A DNA stretch of 64,000 nt from Gammaproteobacteria bacterium. Its GTDB lineage: Bacteria; Gemmatimonadota; Gemmatimonadetes; Longimicrobiales; Gaopeijiaceae. The notes beneath the pieces were generated by a model. That model ran no database searches. It worked only from the letters and a program-made list of their open reading frames with translations, and was not told where the DNA came from. Location: assembly GCA_028819075.1 (NCBI GenBank), contig JAPPMM010000017.1, forward strand, positions 124,001 to 188,000, in the 5' to 3' direction. Of this stretch, positions 1 to 7,705 are shown one piece after another (positions within the stretch are counted from its first letter, which is position 1; each line of letters starts with the position of its first letter). Both the position numbers and the translations under genes were made by a program.

Positions 1-645
1 CTGGCGCGCGACAGCCTCGGATCACCGCGCCTGGCCCTTCAGCTCTTTACCCTGTACGCCGACCGGGACCGCGGCTCGGCCTGGGAGGCCAAGGCGTTGA
101 TGGCGGCGCTCGAGCTGACCGGCGATGCGGAGGAGCGGCAACCGCTCGCCGCCCGCCTGAATCAGCTGGACGACAACATCTACGTCCGGGCGTCCGCCGG
201 AACGGAGGCGCGGCCGTCGGACTACGCCATGGTGGAGGGCCGCCTCGGCACTTCTCTGGCGATCCTGCATCAGCGCGTCGCCGTGGAGGCCGCCAACCGG
301 GACGTCGCGGTACGGGAAGCCGCGCGCACGCTCGACAGCATCCGGGCCGCCGAGGAGCTGGTGCGGCGAATCGCCGCGGGGGACTCGCTGCTGCTCGACT
401 CGCTGAGGCTGGACTCGCTCAGGCTCGACTCGCTGAGGACCGACTCGCTTCGCAGGGACGCCCCGGGCGCGACCTCGACCGACGCATTCTTCGCCCCCGA
501 CACCGTCCCGCGGACCGACTCGATCCTCCCGGCCGACTCCGTCCTCCGCAGGGACACGATCCCCCGCAGGGACACTCTGGGACGCGCCCAACCATCGCGT
601 GGACCGAGGCGGCCCGCATCGGAGAGCGAAGCCGGTGCAGCTTGA
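1..645 (+). CDS. Unknown protein, C-terminal part, with DSLRx repeats
   Basis: The reading frame is open from the first base, so this is the C-terminal 214 residues of a longer protein. I do not recognise the family. The first 120 visible residues look helical and alanine/arginine rich. They are followed by five tandem DSLxx pentapeptides (codons at 382-456) and then a looser tail of DT, DS and RRD units ending in low-complexity arginine. Such Asp-Ser-Leu-Arg tails are usually disordered linkers. The stop overlaps the likely pyrD start by 11 bases, so the two are probably cotranscribed. No function can be assigned from the visible part. Confidence 0.7.
   Translation: MARDSLGSPRLALQLFTLYADRDRGSAWEAKALMAALELTGDAEERQPLAARLNQLDDNIYVRASAGTEARPSDYAMVEGRLGTSLAILHQRVAVEAANRDVAVREAARTLDSIRAAEELVRRIAAGDSLLLDSLRLDSLRLDSLRTDSLRRDAPGATSTDAFFAPDTVPRTDSILPADSVLRRDTIPRRDTLGRAQPSRGPRRPASESEAGAA
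382..456 (+). repeat. Tandem 15-bp coding repeat (DSLRx units)
   Basis: Five consecutive 15-base units, each beginning GACTCGCT, encode DSLLL, DSLRL, DSLRL, DSLRT and DSLRR. The middle units are almost identical at the DNA level, so copy number could change by slippage without shifting the frame. The repeat lies inside the partial gene at the left edge. Confidence 0.75.
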
Positions 646-1594
646 ACAGGAGCTGTTCGGGGCGAGGTTCCAGAATCCGGTGTTGCTCGCGTCCGGCACC
701 TGCGGCTTCGGCAGGGAGCTGGCGGGAGTCATGGAACTCGACCGGCTGGGCGGACTGGTCACCAAGTCCGTGACCCTGGAACCGCGCGCCGGAAACCCGA
801 GACCCAGGGTCAGCGAGGGCGCTGGCCTGATGGTCAACTCGATCGGACTCGCCAATCCCGGGGTGGAGCGGGTCAAGGCCGAGAAGCTGCCCTGGCTTGC
901 GTCGCGGCTGCGGCGCGCGCAGGTCTTCGTCAGCGTGGCGGGACATGCGGTCGATGACTACTGCGAGATCGTCGAACATCTTGAACCGGAGGGCGGATTC
1001 CTGGGATTCGAACTGAATCTCTCATGTCCCAACGTCCCGCTGGGCGGCGTGCCGTTCGCGCTCGACACCGGGATGCTGGCCAAGGTGGTTGGCCGCGTGC
1101 GCGGGATCACCGGCCGGCCGCTCCTGGTAAAGCTGGCTCCCAATTCGCCCGATGTCGGCGCGGCCGCTGAAGCCGCGGTGGCTGCCGGCGGCGACGGAGT
1201 CACCCTGGTGAACACCATGCCCGGAATGGTGATCGATCCGGAGACGCGGCGCCCCCGGCTGGGGGCCGGCGGCGGTGGGCTCAGCGGTCCGGCCCTGCTC
1301 CCGGTCGGCGTACACGCCGTGTGGCAGGCGAGCCGTCGGGTCCGGGCCCCGCTGGTCGGCGTCGGAGGTGTCCGCGGGCACCGCGATTGCCTACAGTATC
1401 TGCTCGCCGGGGCGTCGCTGGTTCAGGTGGGCACCGCCACCTTCGCCGATCCTCGGAGCGCGGAGCGCGTCGTGCACGGACTGAGTGCCTACGGCCGCCG
1501 GAGAAACATCGGCGCGGTCGCGGAGCTGGTGGGCGCGGTCAGGTCGCCCGAGGGACCGGTTCCCTTCGCGAGGCGGGAGGCGTGCGTGTTGTGA
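635..1594 (+). CDS. pyrD: Dihydroorotate dehydrogenase (class 1, catalytic subunit)
   Basis: This FMN enzyme oxidises dihydroorotate to orotate in pyrimidine synthesis. The protein is about 319 residues, a TIM barrel of usual class 1 length. The N-terminal NPVLLASGTCGFG matches class 1B enzymes. The ELNLSCPNV motif carries the catalytic-base cysteine of class 1. Later KLAPNS and the C-terminal LVGVGGV and VQVGTATF segments fit FMN phosphate binding. I prefer GTG 635, which has GGAGAG eight bases upstream, over GTG 599. The next gene, pyrF, overlaps by four bases. No electron-transfer subunit gene (pyrK) is adjacent, which is unusual if this is a true 1B enzyme. Confidence 0.93.
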   Translation: MQLEQELFGARFQNPVLLASGTCGFGRELAGVMELDRLGGLVTKSVTLEPRAGNPRPRVSEGAGLMVNSIGLANPGVERVKAEKLPWLASRLRRAQVFVSVAGHAVDDYCEIVEHLEPEGGFLGFELNLSCPNVPLGGVPFALDTGMLAKVVGRVRGITGRPLLVKLAPNSPDVGAAAEAAVAAGGDGVTLVNTMPGMVIDPETRRPRLGAGGGGLSGPALLPVGVHAVWQASRRVRAPLVGVGGVRGHRDCLQYLLAGASLVQVGTATFADPRSAERVVHGLSAYGRRRNIGAVAELVGAVRSPEGPVPFARREACVL

Positions 1595-2292
1595 GCGGCA
1601 TCATCCTTGCCTTGGACTATCCCTCGGCCGGCCGGGCGCTCGAACTGGTCGATCTGCTGGCGGGGCGAGTCAACTTCTACAAGGTCGGGCTGGAACTCTT
1701 CGCACGCGAGGGTCCCGCGGTCGTCCATCATCTCCGGAACCGCAAGAAACGGGTGTTCCTTGACCTCAAGCTGCACGACATTCCGCGCACCGTGGCGGGC
1801 GCCGTGGCCGCCGCCTCGGACATCGGGGCGCGCCTGGTGACCGTGCACACTGCGGGAGGAGCGCACATGATGGAGGCCGCGGCCGAGGCCGCGAAGGACG
1901 GGACCCGGCTTCTGGGGGTGACGATGCTTACCTCCCTGGGGACATCGTCGCTTCCGCGCCGCGCCGATGGCGCGCGCGTGACGCTCGAGGACCACGTCCT
2001 GCAGCTCGCCGGCGGGGCGCGCGCGGCCGGTCTGGACGGCGTGGTGGCGTCGCCGCTGGAGGCCGCAGCCCTGAGGCGCCGCTTCGGGAACGAACTCCTC
2101 GTCGTCACTCCCGGGATCCGCCTCCCGCAGCAGTCTCTCCACGACCAGCGCCGCGTCGCGACGCCCCGCCGCGCCCGCGAGGCCGGAGCCGACTACCTGG
2201 TCATCGGGCGGGCAGTTACCGGCGCCCCGGATCCCCGCGCCGCTCTCGACGCCGTCGAGCGCGACCTGGCCCCGGCCCTCCGCGACTCATGA
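1591..2292 (+). CDS. pyrF: Orotidine 5'-phosphate decarboxylase
   Basis: This enzyme decarboxylates OMP to UMP, the last step of de novo pyrimidine synthesis. The product is 233 residues, typical for the short bacterial form. The catalytic tetrad motif DLKLHDIP lies at residues 58-65 (Asp58, Lys60, Asp63), following the LALDYP start of strand 1. The phosphate-binding TPGIR and the C-terminal YLVIGRAVT segment are present. GTG 1591 forms a GTGA overlap with the pyrD stop and has GGGAGG about ten bases upstream; GTG 1582 is an alternative. It also overlaps the following small gene by ATGA, so pyrD, pyrF and that gene are probably one translation-coupled unit. Confidence 0.95.
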   Translation: MSGIILALDYPSAGRALELVDLLAGRVNFYKVGLELFAREGPAVVHHLRNRKKRVFLDLKLHDIPRTVAGAVAAASDIGARLVTVHTAGGAHMMEAAAEAAKDGTRLLGVTMLTSLGTSSLPRRADGARVTLEDHVLQLAGGARAAGLDGVVASPLEAAALRRRFGNELLVVTPGIRLPQQSLHDQRRVATPRRAREAGADYLVIGRAVTGAPDPRAALDAVERDLAPALRDS

Positions 2293-2762
2293 TGAAGGCC
2301 GGGGGGTTGAAGCGGGCAAACCCTGCGGGCGTCCTGGCCCTGCTGGTCGCCGTGCTCGGTGCCTCCACCCCTGGATCGTCGCCGACTCCGGCGTCCCAGG
2401 CGTCCCTGGAAGGGGCCGCAACCAATCTCGCGCGCATGTGGGAGCGCGGCTCCATCGACGTCTTCGTGCAGGTTCTGGTGGCCAGCGGCATCCGCCTGCG
2501 GGTGGGAGGCGAAGACCACGTTTCTCTTTCGAGACGGCAGGCGGTCGCCGTGCTGCGCGACTATCTGGCCGGGCACCGGACCGAGTCGACCCGACTCGAG
2601 CGGGTTGCCGAAGTCGGGGGATCTCCGCTTCAGGGCTACGCGGCACTCCGCTGGACGGTCGTCCACGAAGGGGCCTCCCAGTTGGTAGAACACAGTATCT
2701 ACGTCGGCTTCGTGCGCGAGGACGAAGTCTGGCGCGTCTTCGAAGTCCGCGTGCTGCAGTGA
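2289..2762 (+). CDS. Small secreted protein, possibly NTF2-like (DUF4783-type)
   Basis: This 157-residue protein has a basic start (MMKAGGLKRANP), a hydrophobic stretch at about residues 14-24 and a small-residue region that looks like a signal peptide. The remainder (about residues 40-157) alternates helices and beta strands and ends in WRVFEVRVLQ. The pattern of a helical start, a strand with SRRQAV and a final WRV strand resembles NTF2/SnoaL-like DUF4783 proteins, but this is recognition by eye. It overlaps pyrF by ATGA, yet nothing links it to pyrimidine metabolism. Function unknown. Confidence 0.75.
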   Translation: MMKAGGLKRANPAGVLALLVAVLGASTPGSSPTPASQASLEGAATNLARMWERGSIDVFVQVLVASGIRLRVGGEDHVSLSRRQAVAVLRDYLAGHRTESTRLERVAEVGGSPLQGYAALRWTVVHEGASQLVEHSIYVGFVREDEVWRVFEVRVLQ

Positions 2763-2820
2763 GCGCCGGCAGTCCCGTGCGCGACCCTGCCGCGATCCCG
2801 TTCCTCTCACGCAACCCGGC

Positions 2821-4281
2821 ATGAGCCTTCACCTCCACGACACGCTGACGCGCTCGCTGCGCCGCTTCACACCGCTCCGGCCGGGGCGGGTGGGCATCTA
2901 CGGCTGTGGCCCCACGGTGTACGGGCGCGCCCACATCGGCAATTTCCGCGCCTTTGTCGTCTACGATCTGCTCCATCGCTACCTGGAGTGGCTGGGCTAC
3001 GAAGTCCGTTTCGTGGTGAACCTTACCGACGTCGACGACCGCATCGTCGAGCTCGCCGCCGAGACCGGGCAGTCGATCCGGGAGTTCGCCGCGCCGCATG
3101 TTCGGTCCTTCCTCGCCGACGCCGACACCCTGGGCATGCGGCCGTTCGACAGCCACCCCCGGGCCACGGAATACGTCCCCGAGATGACCGCCTTCGTGTC
3201 CCGGCTGTTGGAGCGGGGGCTCGCCTACGCCACATCGGACGGCTCGGTCTATTTCCGGATTTCGGGGTTTCCGGAATACGGCAGGCTCTCGCGCATCGAT
3301 CCGGACGCCCTGCGCCCCGGCGAGCGCGTTGCCGACGACAAGTACGAGAAGGACGACATCCGCGACTTTGCGCTCTGGAAGGCGGCCAGGCCGGAGGACG
3401 AGTACGCGGACGCCGCCTGGGAGTCCCCGTGGGGCCGGGGCCGGCCGGGATGGCATCTCGAGTGCTCGGTCATGGCGCTGAGCGAGATCGGCGACACCGT
3501 GGACATTCACCTGGGCGGCGAAGACCTGGTGTTTCCTCATCACGAGGACGAGATCGCGCAGTCCGAGGGCGCGACCGGCGAGACGTTCGCTCGCCACTGG
3601 GTTCACGTGAAGCATCTTCTGGTGGAGGGCCGGAAGATGTCCAAGTCGCTCGGCAACACCTACACCGTCCCGCAGTTGACCGAGAGATCCGAGCCCGCGG
3701 CGATACGGCACCTGCTGCTGTCCGCCCAGTACCGCAGCGAGCTCAACTTCACCTTCGGGGGACTGGAGGCGTCGCGCCGGGCCGTGCAGCGCCTGCTCGA
3801 TTTCCGCGACCGCCTCGCGCGCACACCGGGCCGTCCCGGCGCTCCGCCCGCGGGAATCGAGGGACTCGCCGGGGAGGCCCTGGCGCGCTTCCGCGAGGCG
3901 ATGGACGACGATCTCAACACCGCCGGCGCCCTGGCGGCGCTCTTCGTGTTCGTCAAGGAGGCCAACACCGCCCTGGACAGGGCAGCGGGTGCGATCAGCG
4001 AGGGCGACAGGGAATCGGCGGAAGCGGCTCTCTCCTCCATGGACGAGGTGCTCGGGGTGCTTGAGCTGGCGCTGGCCGGGCGCGAGGTCGACGAGCCCGA
4101 GCGGGAGCGCATCGAGGTCCTTGTCGCGAAGCGCGACCTGGCCCGGTCTCGCCGCGACTTCGCGCAGGCGGACGCCATCCGCGACCAGCTGGCCGGTGAA
4201 GGAATCGTGCTCGAGGACTCGCCTGACGGAACCCGCTGGAAGCACGCGAGGTCGAGAGCCGGTTCCACGGCGGCCCGCTGA
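2821..4281 (+). CDS. cysS: Cysteinyl-tRNA synthetase
   Basis: This class I synthetase charges tRNA-Cys. The length, 486 residues, is in the normal range. The ATP-binding signature HIGN is at residues 38-41 and KMSKS at 272-276. The zinc ligands that select cysteine are visible: Cys29 in IYGCGPT, Cys215 in WHLECSVM, and His240 and Glu244 in FPHHEDE. The C-terminal helical DALR-like and anticodon-binding part contains the conserved ARSRRDFAQADAIRDQL. ATG 2821 begins right before LHDTLTR, as in the family. It lies upstream of a tRNA cluster that does not contain tRNA-Cys. Confidence 0.97.
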   Translation: MSLHLHDTLTRSLRRFTPLRPGRVGIYGCGPTVYGRAHIGNFRAFVVYDLLHRYLEWLGYEVRFVVNLTDVDDRIVELAAETGQSIREFAAPHVRSFLADADTLGMRPFDSHPRATEYVPEMTAFVSRLLERGLAYATSDGSVYFRISGFPEYGRLSRIDPDALRPGERVADDKYEKDDIRDFALWKAARPEDEYADAAWESPWGRGRPGWHLECSVMALSEIGDTVDIHLGGEDLVFPHHEDEIAQSEGATGETFARHWVHVKHLLVEGRKMSKSLGNTYTVPQLTERSEPAAIRHLLLSAQYRSELNFTFGGLEASRRAVQRLLDFRDRLARTPGRPGAPPAGIEGLAGEALARFREAMDDDLNTAGALAALFVFVKEANTALDRAAGAISEGDRESAEAALSSMDEVLGVLELALAGREVDEPERERIEVLVAKRDLARSRRDFAQADAIRDQLAGEGIVLEDSPDGTRWKHARSRAGSTAAR

Positions 4282-4284
4282 CCG

Positions 4285-4313
4285 TTGACTTCCGGGGCGA
4301 AGCCGGGTAGCAG
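4285..4313 (+). promoter_or_regulatory. Possible promoter of the tRNA-Thr(UGU) gene
   Basis: TTGACT (4285-4290) is followed after 17 bases by TAGCAG (4308-4313). The -35 box is nearly perfect and the -10 box is poor. The predicted start near 4320 falls just three bases before the mature tRNA 5' end at 4323, as expected for a stable-RNA promoter. The site starts directly after the cysS stop. Confidence 0.45.
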
Positions 4314-4322
4314 TAGTCGCGC

Positions 4323-4395
4323 GCTGGCGTAGCTCAACAGGTAGAGCAGCTGATTTGTAATCAGCAGGTTGGGGGTTCGAGTCCCTTCGCCAGCT
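4323..4395 (+). tRNA. tRNA-Thr (anticodon TGT)
   Basis: A full cloverleaf of 73 bases can be drawn. The acceptor stem GCTGGCG pairs with CGCCAGC and the D stem GCTC with GAGC. The anticodon stem GCTGA/TCAGC encloses TTTGTAA with anticodon TGT, and the T loop is TTCGAGT. Two G-T pairs occur in the T stem. The discriminator is T and CCA is not encoded. Confidence 0.95.
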
Positions 4396-4627
4396 TGCCG
4401 GCGGACGACCCGGAGCGGCCCCGGTTCGTGCGGGTCGGACGGGTCCCCCGGCGGCGACACCCCCCTGCCGCCGAATCGTCTGGACTACCCTTTACCTCTC
4501 GTGATCGAGGAGTTACCTTTCGAGGCTTGATCGTAAAGGCCCGCCTCAGGTGCCCGAGGGCATCCTTGCTCCGCAGCCGGAGGCGCGGAGGGGCGCTCCG
4601 AACACAGGAGTTTCGAGAGAAATGCTC
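4396..4627 (+). other. 232-base intergenic region between tRNA genes
   Basis: No convincing gene is seen. A 7-bp stem (CGGCGGC at 4449-4455 with GCCGCCG at 4467-4473) lies in the first third but lacks a T run, so it is not a clear terminator. Around 4491-4519, TTTACC and TACCTT are 17 bases apart and could be a weak promoter for the tRNA-Tyr, Gly, Thr and tuf genes. Confidence 0.4.
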
Positions 4628-4709
4628 GGTGGGGTACCGAAGCGGTCAAACGGGGCAGACTGTAAATCTGCTGGCAATGCCTTCGGAGGTTCGAATCCTC
4701 CCCCCACCA
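4628..4709 (+). tRNA. tRNA-Tyr (anticodon GTA)
   Basis: This is an 82-base class II tRNA. The acceptor GGTGGGG pairs with CCCCACC, with discriminator A. The anticodon stem GCAGA/TCTGC encloses CTGTAAA, giving anticodon GTA. A long variable arm (TGGCAATGCCTTC) and a GGAGG/CCTCC T stem with TTCGAAT are present. The long variable arm is typical of bacterial tRNA-Tyr. CCA is not encoded. Confidence 0.95.
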
Positions 4710-4750
4710 CTGGGCGTATCGCCCTTCCAACTTGTGAAACGAGAATTCCA

Positions 4751-4824
4751 GCGGGAGTAGCTCAGTTGGCTAGAGCATCAGCCTTCCAAGCTGAGGGTCG
4801 CGGGTTCGAGTCCCGTCTCCCGCT
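4751..4824 (+). tRNA. tRNA-Gly (anticodon TCC)
   Basis: This 74-base cloverleaf has acceptor GCGGGAG paired with CTCCCGC. The anticodon stem TCAGC/GCTGA encloses CTTCCAA (anticodon TCC), and the T stem GCGGG/CCCGT encloses TTCGAGT. The discriminator is T, as usual for bacterial tRNA-Gly. CCA is not encoded. It lies 41 bases after tRNA-Tyr. Confidence 0.95.
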
Positions 4825-4851
4825 CTTAATCCCGAAGCAGAAGGGAGCAGC

Positions 4852-4923
4852 GCTCTGGTAGCTCAGGGGTAGAGCGCTTCCTTGGTAAGGAAGAGGTCCC
4901 GGGTTCAAATCCCGGCCAGAGCT
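4852..4923 (+). tRNA. tRNA-Thr (anticodon GGT)
   Basis: This 72-base cloverleaf has acceptor GCTCTGG paired with CCAGAGC. The anticodon stem CTTCC/GGAAG encloses TTGGTAA (anticodon GGT), and the T stem CCGGG/CCCGG encloses TTCAAAT. The discriminator is T. It is the second Thr isoacceptor of the cluster and the last tRNA before tuf. A GGGCC/GGCCC hairpin (4929-4943) follows directly and may help 3' processing. Confidence 0.95.
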
Positions 4924-4989
4924 TGCCCGGGCCTCCGGGGCCCTGAAACCACGATTCACCTGAACCGAACGGAGTGAGGTAGCGGAGAA

Positions 4990-6180
4990 ATGGCAAAGGA
5001 GAAGTTCGACCGGACCAAGCCGCACGTGAACGTCGGCACCATCGGGCATGTTGACCACGGGAAGACGACGCTCACCGCAGCGATCACCTTCACCCAGGCC
5101 AGGAAGTTCGGTGGCGACGCGGTCGCTTTCGACGAGATCGACAAGGCTCCGGAGGAGCGCGAGCGCGGCATCACGATCGCCACGGCGCACGTGGAGTACG
5201 AGACGGAAAACCGTCACTACGCCCACGTCGACTGCCCGGGCCACGCCGACTACGTGAAGAACATGATCACCGGAGCCGCCCAGATGGACGGCGCGATTCT
5301 GGTCGTGTCCGCCGCGGACGGCCCCATGCCGCAGACGCGGGAGCACATCCTGCTGGCCCGTCAGGTCAACGTGCCCTACATCGTCGTCTTCCTCAACAAG
5401 GTCGACATGGTCGACGACGAGGAGCTGCTCGAGCTGGTGGAGCTGGAGGTGCGCGAGCTGCTCTCCGAGTACGACTTCCCCGGCGACGACATCCCCGTGG
5501 TGATGGGGAGCGCGCTCAAGGCCATGGAGGCGATGGGAGAGGGCTCCGACGTCGACTGCATCCAGGAGCTCATGGACGCGATCGACTCCTACATTCCGCT
5601 GCCCGAGAGGGACATCGACAGGCCGTTCCTGATGCCGGTCGAGGACGTGTTCAGCATCACCGGGCGGGGCACGGTGGCCACCGGCCGCATCGAGAGCGGC
5701 GTGGTGAAGGTCGGCGACCAGGCGGAGATCGTCGGCATGGACAGGGACCGCAAGACGGTGGTGACCGGTGTCGAGATGTTCCGCAAGCTGCTCGACCAGG
5801 GCCAGGCGGGAGACAACGCCGGCCTCCTGCTCCGTGGTGTCGGCAAGACCGAGATCCAGCGCGGCCAGGTGCTCGCGCAGCCGGGATCCATCACCCCGCA
5901 CACCCATTTCAAGGCCGAGGTGTACGTCCTGACCAAGGGTGAGGGCGGCAGGCACACCCCGTTCTTCAACGGCTACCGGCCCCAGTTCTACTTCCGCACC
6001 ACGGACGTCACGGGCGCAACCAGGCTTCCCGACGGGGTCGAGATGGTCATGCCGGGCGACAACGTGCAGATGGAGGTCGAACTGATCACCCCCATCGCCA
6101 TGGACAGGGAACTTCGCTTCGCCATCCGCGAGGGTGGACGCACGGTCGGCGCCGGCGTGGTCACCGAGGTGATCGCGTAG
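4990..6180 (+). CDS. tuf: Elongation factor Tu
   Basis: EF-Tu delivers aminoacyl-tRNA to the ribosomal A site in a GTP-dependent way. The length is 396 residues, as usual. All G motifs are visible: GHVDHGKTT (P loop, about residues 18-26), RGITIATAH (switch I), DCPGHADY (G3) and NKVD (G4). The C-terminal beta barrels end in [13 protein letters not shown]. The start ATG has GCGGAG upstream. It follows four tRNA genes and precedes rpmG by four bases, so tRNA processing may generate the tuf mRNA 5' end. The usual fusA-tuf linkage is absent here: fusA lies 14 kb downstream, directly followed by rpsJ. Confidence 0.98.
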   Translation: MAKEKFDRTKPHVNVGTIGHVDHGKTTLTAAITFTQARKFGGDAVAFDEIDKAPEERERGITIATAHVEYETENRHYAHVDCPGHADYVKNMITGAAQMDGAILVVSAADGPMPQTREHILLARQVNVPYIVVFLNKVDMVDDEELLELVELEVRELLSEYDFPGDDIPVVMGSALKAMEAMGEGSDVDCIQELMDAIDSYIPLPERDIDRPFLMPVEDVFSITGRGTVATGRIESGVVKVGDQAEIVGMDRDRKTVVTGVEMFRKLLDQGQAGDNAGLLLRGVGKTEIQRGQVLAQPGSITPHTHFKAEVYVLTKGEGGRHTPFFNGYRPQFYFRTTDVTGATRLPDGVEMVMPGDNVQMEVELITPIAMDRELRFAIREGGRTVGAGVVTEVIA

Positions 6181-6184
6181 TCCC

Positions 6185-6337
6185 GTGGCCAGAGACCGTG
6201 TGATCCTCGCGTGCGAGGAGTGCAAGGAGCGCAACTACACGACGAAGAAGAACAAGCGCCTGCACCCCGGACGGGTGCATTTCCGCAAATACTGCCCGCG
6301 CTGCCGCACGCACACCGGGCACAAGGAAACCAAGTAG
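6185..6337 (+). CDS. rpmG: 50S ribosomal protein L33
   Basis: This 50-residue protein starts at GTG 6185, four bases after tuf. It has the full zinc ribbon: CEEC near residue 10 and CPRC near residue 37. It also has the conserved NYTTKKNK and basic tail of L33. It is the zinc-binding (C+) type. Its position between tuf and secE is common in bacteria. The tRNA-Trp gene that often sits in this neighbourhood is not present in the 19 bases before secE. Confidence 0.95.
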   Translation: MARDRVILACEECKERNYTTKKNKRLHPGRVHFRKYCPRCRTHTGHKETK

Positions 6338-6356
6338 CGCATCTCCGAGAAGCAGG

Positions 6357-6563
6357 ATGCCCAACATTATCGAGACGTCGGCGGGGTTCGCGCGCGAGTC
6401 GTGGACGGAGTTGCAGCGAGTGACCTGGCCCGACTCGGGTCAGCTGCGCAATGCGACGTGGGTGGTGATCCTTTTCGTGATCGCGATCTCGCTCGTCATC
6501 TTCGCCATGGACGGCGTCGTGCGCTTCGTCGTGAACTTCATCATGGGCATCTTCGGAGCGTGA
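6357..6563 (+). CDS. secE: Preprotein translocase subunit SecE
   Basis: This is the small essential subunit that clamps SecY in the inner-membrane translocon. At 68 residues it is the short bacterial form. An amphipathic helix with the conserved ELQRVTWPDSGQLRNAT is followed by one membrane segment (about residues 35-58). It lies seven bases before nusG, the classical secE-nusG pair. SecY is encoded at 30644-31957 and SecA at 42697-45993. Confidence 0.95.
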   Translation: MPNIIETSAGFARESWTELQRVTWPDSGQLRNATWVVILFVIAISLVIFAMDGVVRFVVNFIMGIFGA

Positions 6564-6570
6564 GGACTCA

Positions 6571-7119
6571 ATGAGCGAGTCCAGATGGTACGTGGTCCAG
6601 AGCTACTCGGGGCACGAGAAGAAGGTGAAGCGGTTCATCGACCGCAAGATCGAGGAAGGCCACAACCCCGAGATCCTGGAAACCCTGGTGCCGACCCAGG
6701 AAGTGATGGAGATCCGCAACGGGAAGCGGGTCCAGGTCGAACGCCGCCTCTATCCCGGATATGTCCTGGTGCACATCGAGGTCGGCGAAGATGTGACGCT
6801 GGACTCCCGGACCATGCACGCCATCAACGACATCAAGGGCGTCATCAAGTTCGTGGGGGGAGGCAGGAAGCCCCAACCCCTGAGCGAGGAGGAGGTGCGC
6901 AAGCTCCTCGGCATCGAGACCGAGGAGGAAAAGGAGGCTCGAGCGGAAGTCCCCTTCCACATCGGCCAGGCCGTGGAGGTGACGCAGGGCCCTTTCACGG
7001 AGTTTTCGGGCACGGTCCAGTCCGTGGATGCCGACAAGGGAAAGGTGAAGGTGGAAGTCTCCCTCTTCGGGCGTCCGACTTCGGTGGAGCTCGATTTCGC
7101 TCAGCTCAAGGGATACTGA
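6571..7119 (+). CDS. nusG: Transcription termination/antitermination factor NusG
   Basis: NusG binds the RNA polymerase clamp and couples transcription with translation and Rho. The length is 182 residues. The N-terminal NGN domain starts with RWYVVQSYSGHEKKV and contains LYPGYVLVHIE. The C-terminal KOW domain (GQAVEVTQGPFTEFSG) is near residue 130. It follows secE by seven bases; the next gene, rplK, comes after a 93-base leader with a hairpin. Confidence 0.97.
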   Translation: MSESRWYVVQSYSGHEKKVKRFIDRKIEEGHNPEILETLVPTQEVMEIRNGKRVQVERRLYPGYVLVHIEVGEDVTLDSRTMHAINDIKGVIKFVGGGRKPQPLSEEEVRKLLGIETEEEKEARAEVPFHIGQAVEVTQGPFTEFSGTVQSVDADKGKVKVEVSLFGRPTSVELDFAQLKGY

Positions 7120-7133
7120 ACGGCGGATTCGGG

Positions 7134-7153
7134 GCCGGAGACGGAACTCCGGC
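7134..7153 (+). promoter_or_regulatory. Perfect 7-bp hairpin in the nusG-rplK gap
   Basis: GCCGGAG (7134-7140) and CTCCGGC (7147-7153) form a perfect stem with a six-base loop. No T run follows, so an ordinary intrinsic terminator is unlikely. In other bacteria the L11-L1 mRNA leader carries the L1 autoregulation site, so this hairpin is a candidate part of such a site. That role is inferred from position only. Confidence 0.4.
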
Positions 7154-7212
7154 TTCCGAACGCGTCCGAACGGCTGTCGGGCGCGGGCCGGTATATCGAC
7201 CAGGTAACGTAA

Positions 7213-7638
7213 ATGGCGAAGAAGGTCATCGGATTCATCAAGCTGCACGTTCCCGGAGGGCAGGCCAATCCGGCACCTCCGGTCGGTCCCGCGCTGGGCC
7301 AGCACGGCGTGAACATCATGGAGTTCTGCAAGCAGTTCAACGCCAGAACCCAGCAGCAGCAGGGAACGACCATTCCGGTCGAAATCACCGTCTTCGCCGA
7401 CCGGTCGTTCGGCTTCATCACCAAGACGCCGCCGGCGTCGGTCCTGCTCAGGAAGGCGGCCGGACTGGAAAAGGGATCCGGCGAACCGAACCGCACCAAG
7501 GTCGCCCGGGTGACCGTCGACCAGCTGAAGGAGATCGCGGAAACCAAGATGCCCGACCTGAACGCAGGCGACGTGGATTCGGCCGTGCAAATGATCGCCG
7601 GGACCGCGCGCTCGATGGGCATCGAGGTAGACTGGTAG
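7213..7638 (+). CDS. rplK: 50S ribosomal protein L11
   Basis: L11 forms the GTPase-associated stalk base with 23S rRNA and is needed for ribosome-linked ppGpp synthesis. It is 141 residues. The proline-rich switch region [24 protein letters not shown] is near residues 21-45 and the C-terminal RNA-binding domain contains [10 protein letters not shown]. It pairs with rplA downstream in the standard L11-L1 order. Confidence 0.97.
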   Translation: MAKKVIGFIKLHVPGGQANPAPPVGPALGQHGVNIMEFCKQFNARTQQQQGTTIPVEITVFADRSFGFITKTPPASVLLRKAAGLEKGSGEPNRTKVARVTVDQLKEIAETKMPDLNAGDVDSAVQMIAGTARSMGIEVDW

Positions 7639-7705
7639 ATCCGACGAACCACTCCATGCGAGCCGCCAGGGGTGGGAGGGTGTCACAAGCCGGCTCGATT
7701 CCATA

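Noticed and set aside
4449-4473. Hairpin after tRNA-Thr considered as an intrinsic terminator
   Set aside because: The stem is strong but no T run follows, so termination is not supported.
6181-6356. tRNA-Trp expected between tuf and secE
   Set aside because: The interval is filled by rpmG and short gaps; no cloverleaf can be drawn.
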